Positions 61,365-64,000 of a stretch of 64,000 nucleotides of DNA are shown here, in pieces. The position numbers were made by a program, and so were the translations under genes. Every line of letters starts with the position of its first letter. Within the stretch, counting starts at the first letter, position 1. This stretch comes from JAUIIK01 sp041390865 (GTDB taxonomy: Bacteria > Chloroflexota > Chloroflexia > Thermomicrobiales > CFX8): assembly GCA_041390865.1 (NCBI GenBank), contig JAWKPC010000003.1, positions 351,420 to 415,419 of the forward strand. Reading direction: 5' to 3'. The notes beneath the pieces were generated by a model. It was not told where the DNA came from and did not search any database. It was given only the letters and a program-made list of their open reading frames with translations.

Positions 61365-62919
61365 TCAACGCACCAACGGGATCGGCGGACGAGCCTTCCC
61401 GTCCGAATCCCATGGCCAGTCAATTCTGCTGCTACCGTACCGGTAGCGTCGATACGCTGCCGGATGAAGGATCTCGATCCTTGCGGATGGCGTGATTGTT
61501 CGTGTCGGCGGTGCGTAGAGCCTATCGTTCGGGAAGATGCGAGACCGTGCGGTTCGAAGAACGCCCGCCGCGATTTCGGCCGGACCGTCTGCATGGCGGG
61601 ATCGCCAGGTTCGGCGAGCACCACTTATCCGGCCCTCAGCGGGATCAATCACCTTGATCTTGTTGTTGTAAGTATCTGAAACATAGATCAGACCGGTCTC
61701 GGGGTCGGCAACAACGCCGGTTGCGTGCTGGAGCAAGGCCTCTTCAAATGTCCCGTCGAGATCACCCCAGTCGAAGAGATCCTTGCCGACGAGGGTACTG
61801 ACTTCGCCTTCAGGCGAAGTCGCGGACGTCCGGATCGAGCTCGTCTCGGCATCGGCGAAGATCAGGCGATCCTGATAACGCCCGATGCCGCTCGGCTGGG
61901 CGAGCCAGGCACGCGGCACGAGATCGTCGCGTTTGCCTTCGTGTCCGGTGCCGGCAAATCTCCGGATCTCAGCGCCACCCGGATCCATCATCCAGAGCTG
62001 GTGATTTCCGGCCATCGACACGTAGAGGGTCTCACCGGCAACGGCGATCCCAGGGGCGACCGGAGTGCCGTCTCCCTGGCGACGCCACCCGGACCGCCAC
62101 GAGCGAGCTATCTCCCCGGTTCCGGCAATCGTCGTCACTGCAGCTGAGGAAAGATCGGCCGGAGCGGATCAGTGGTCCCGGTGTCCGCGACCAAGACACG
62201 GTCTGTTGTACTTCCAGCCCGTGCGGAGCATCGAACGACGCCGTGGAGAACGGCCCATCCTCGAAACCGGCAACACCCTTGCCGATGATCTCGACCACCC
62301 GGCCCGCGAGATTCGCCACGACGATTCGATGATGACCGGTGTCTGCGATATAGAGTCGATCATCCGCAATCTGAATAGCCGTCGGATAGTCCAGGAACGA
62401 TGAGACCGGCACCGGTTCCGCGGCGAGATCGAACGGCCCTTCGCTCAGATCGCCGGCCGCGATCGCCTCGTCGATCATTGTCGACACGGCGCCGAGCATG
62501 GCCTCGGGATCGAACTCGCCTTCGTGCTTCCCGATGACCCGGCCGTCCGGACCGACGAACATCAGCGTCGGCCAGGCCCGCACGGCATATTCGTTCCAGA
62601 TTCTCATCAAGTGATCGTTGACGACTGGATGGTCGATCTGGAGACGACGGACGGCGTCCTGGAGATGGACGTCCCTGCCTTCCGCCGTGTATTTCGCGCT
62701 ATGAACGCCGATGACAACGAGCTGATCGGGAAAGTGATGTTCGAGTTCCCGCAACTGCGGGATGACATGTTGGCAGTTGATTCAGCCGTAGGTCCAGAAA
62801 TCGAGGATAACGAGCTTCCCCCGCAGGTCAGCCAGGGCCAGCGGCCGCGTCACGTTGAACCAGGTCAGGTCCTCGGGAAACTCCGGAGCGCGAACGGTGC
62901 CCGGATACATGCTCGCCAC
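61365..62919 (-). CDS. NHL-repeat thioredoxin (NHLRC2-like), candidate selenoprotein; several frameshifts in its second half
   Basis: GTG start at 62919 with GGAGGT 5 nt upstream. The N-terminal thioredoxin-like domain runs WFNVTRPLALADLRGKLVIL, DFWTYG, then TGA (62782-62784), INCQHVIPQLRELEHHF. In relatives the motif is FWTYGCINC, so TGA replaces the first Cys of CxxC and is proposed to encode selenocysteine (UxxC). The rest of the domain follows in frame (IGVHSAKYTAE, WPTLMFVGPDG), then beta-propeller NHL repeats (TAIQIADDRLYIADTGHHRI, IYVSDTYNNKIKVID). At about 62215, 62190 and 61625 and beyond, indels break the frame. The C-terminal end is unclear; 61365 is only the end of one frame. Confidence 0.8.
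62747..62762 (-). promoter_or_regulatory. bSECIS-like hairpin downstream of the in-frame TGA
   Basis: On the minus strand TCCCGC-AGTT-GCGGGA: a 6-bp perfect stem and a 4-nt loop AGTT that begins 25 nt after the TGA (62784-62782). The published bacterial SECIS model asks for a hairpin with the apical loop 16-37 nt after the UGA and at least one G among the first two loop bases; both hold (G is second, followed by U). A lower 4-bp helix ATGT/ACAT across an internal loop may extend it. SelB recognition is inferred. Confidence 0.7.
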
Positions 62920-62939
62920 GTGTTACCTCCAGATGCTCT

Positions 62940-63254
62940 TCAGGAATCATCAGATGCGTTGAATTGATCCGGAATCGCGTCCAGCATGACCTCATAGCGG
63001 CGTCTGTGCCGGATGCTGTAATCGCGCAGGAATCTGGCCGTATCGATCGATTTCCACTGTCCGGCCCGGGGTTCATGCCGCTCACCGTAATGGATACGTA
63101 CCGGCAGAATGGCGCCGAATCTTCCCTCGACAACGGCGGCGGCGATGAGATCCAGATCCCGCTCGCCGGGGACGTCGTCAATCTCGAAGTCGGGCGGGGA
63201 CAGATCCGGCTCGCCCTCCAGCCAGATATAGAGGCTGCCGCCCGTGCCGGACAT
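62940..63254 (-). CDS. Small hypothetical protein
   Basis: 104 residues from ATG 63254, which overlaps the rhodanese stop (TAATG). The longer frame to 63317 is not supported. It has a beta-rich start (GGSLYIWLEGEPDLSPPDFEIDDV) and a basic C-terminal half. No family is recognised. It lies between the sulfurtransferase and the NHL thioredoxin on the same strand, so the three are probably one operon. Confidence 0.7.
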   Translation of the reverse strand: MSGTGGSLYIWLEGEPDLSPPDFEIDDVPGERDLDLIAAAVVEGRFGAILPVRIHYGERHEPRAGQWKSIDTARFLRDYSIRHRRRYEVMLDAIPDQFNASDDS

Positions 63255-64000
63255 TAGTCCTCTGTCGGCTCGCCGGACTCGATCGGGAGATCTTCGCGGT
63301 TGCCCCACTCGGCCCACGAGCCATCATATACAGCCACATTGTCCCAGCCCGCCATCATCAAGGCGATCGCGGCGTGTGCGGCCCGGACGCCGCCCTGGCA
63401 GTAGGTCACGACAGCTGCATCCTCGGGAATACCGAGGCTGGAGGCACGGGACTTCAGATCGCCTGTGCTCAGGAATCGGCGGTCGCCGTCCCAGTTCAGA
63501 TTGTCGTTCCAGAGGCCGTGAACGACGTTCGGTATCCGGCCTCCCCGGGCAGCCCGCGCTTCCTCGCCGGTATATTCGGTCCATCGGCGAACGTCCAGGA
63601 CAACGGATTCTGCGGATTCGGATGCTTCCAGCGTCTGCTGGGCGTCAGCCACCAGTTCCGGCCGGAATTCGCTCGGACGCATCGTGAAGTTGCCGGCCGC
63701 GGGAGCCTCGGGAACATCCGACGTCTGGGCGCGTCCTTCCTGAACCCAGGAGGTCCAGCCGCCGTCAAGGATGCGGACCTGATCGCCGTGGCCGTACCGG
63801 GCAAGAACCAGCCAGAGCCGTGCCGCGAAGTGACCGCCCTCGTGGTCATAACCAACGATGCGGGTATCGTCCGAGACGCCGAGACGCTGCATCGTCGCGG
63901 CCACTTTCTCGGGCGGCGCGATCATCCCATCGACATCGTGATCGAGGTCGGTGAGGTCGGTCGACCAGTCCAGGTACTGAGCGCCCGGGATGTGACCATC
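63254..64000 (-). CDS. Thiosulfate/3-mercaptopyruvate sulfurtransferase (two-domain rhodanese), truncated by the window edge
   Basis: Runs off the right edge; 248 codons are visible, starting in the first rhodanese domain (GHIPGAQYLDW). The second domain has the active-site loop TYCQGGVRAAHAAIAL, with Cys and the following CxxGxR-like geometry, and the segment LDVRRWTEYTGEE. It transfers sulfane sulfur to thiophilic acceptors. Its stop overlaps the next gene (TAATG). The N-terminus is outside the window. Confidence 0.9.
   Translation of the reverse strand, partial: DGHIPGAQYLDWSTDLTDLDHDVDGMIAPPEKVAATMQRLGVSDDTRIVGYDHEGGHFAARLWLVLARYGHGDQVRILDGGWTSWVQEGRAQTSDVPEAPAAGNFTMRPSEFRPELVADAQQTLEASESAESVVLDVRRWTEYTGEEARAARGGRIPNVVHGLWNDNLNWDGDRRFLSTGDLKSRASSLGIPEDAAVVTYCQGGVRAAHAAIALMMAGWDNVAVYDGSWAEWGNREDLPIESGEPTED

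Noticed and set aside
62782..62784. Interpretation of TGA as a sense codon through an alternative genetic code
   Set aside because: TGA is used as a normal stop by many intact genes here (for example the esterase, MarR and hemW), so only position-specific recoding is reasonable.
62524..62967. Plus-strand frame of 147 codons over the TGA site
   Set aside because: The minus strand carries thioredoxin and NHL motifs and a proper ribosome-binding site; the plus frame has none.
1..64000. Phage, insertion sequence, CRISPR or defence island
   Set aside because: No transposase, integrase, cas or restriction gene, no direct-repeat array and no strong composition shift were seen.

Overview
The window looks like chromosomal DNA of a GC-rich bacterium, probably a Chloroflexota member near Thermomicrobia. 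That placement is an inference from recalled family distributions and was not tested. Pointers are the tandem tyrosine/phenylalanine-rich C-terminal repeats on the secreted amidase, the archaeal/eukaryal-type aspartyl-tRNA synthetase behind a T-box, a TreT-like glycosyltransferase, an MlrC-type metallopeptidase, frequent GTG/TTG starts, and no outer-membrane assembly genes. TGA is a normal stop for many genes here. I see no phage, transposase, CRISPR array, rRNA or tRNA.

Layout. 1-7 kb: an AlaX fragment, then LysM/C39-like, FluC, orphan RskA-like anti-sigma, lipoprotein, esterase and PH-like genes, and an amine oxidase broken by three frameshifts. 7-14 kb: trmH, a MoxR-DUF58-DUF4129 set with hemW, and rplY. 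14-25 kb: MarR regulator with dyad operators, rpsU, DUF2085 protein, Tat-type amidase, DUF427, PAP2, GDPD, CAP protein, cupin, ArsR regulator and an MBL-fold gene with one frameshift. 25-33 kb: an LCP cell-wall ligase with a kinase, dcd, an aspartate-type T-box with aspS, and a PIG-L deacetylase. 33-39 kb: a tightly overlapping minus-strand glycan operon (two GT-C enzymes, flippase-like protein, GT4, lipoprotein, methyltransferase). 39-45 kb: TreT-like enzyme, glyoxalase, tartrate dehydratase-like enolase, mnmE, PfkB kinase. 45-48 kb: the rpmH-rnpA-yidC-jag locus with a promoter and two hairpins. 48-59 kb: MlrC, cupin, aminotransferase, HAD, ispH, a helicase-C3 protein, a large M14 peptidase and an ssDNA-annealing-like protein. 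59-64 kb: guaA, an NHL-repeat thioredoxin, a small gene and a rhodanese.

The most notable finding is in the NHL-repeat thioredoxin (minus strand, start 62919). The first active-site cysteine codon is an in-frame TGA (62782-62784). It is followed by a hairpin (62747-62762) that meets the published bacterial SECIS rules: loop 25 nt downstream, with G as the second loop base. The frame is open from the ribosome-binding site through the TGA for about 700 nt. This is a strong candidate for a selenocysteine-containing NHLRC2-like protein.

A caution: 59.7-62.2 kb carries many single-base indels that disrupt guaA and the distal NHL gene, although the encoded residues stay conserved across frames. 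The amine oxidase (5.7-6.9 kb) has three breaks, each repaired by lengthening a G4 run to G5. These look more like consensus errors than decay, and they do not touch the TGA region.
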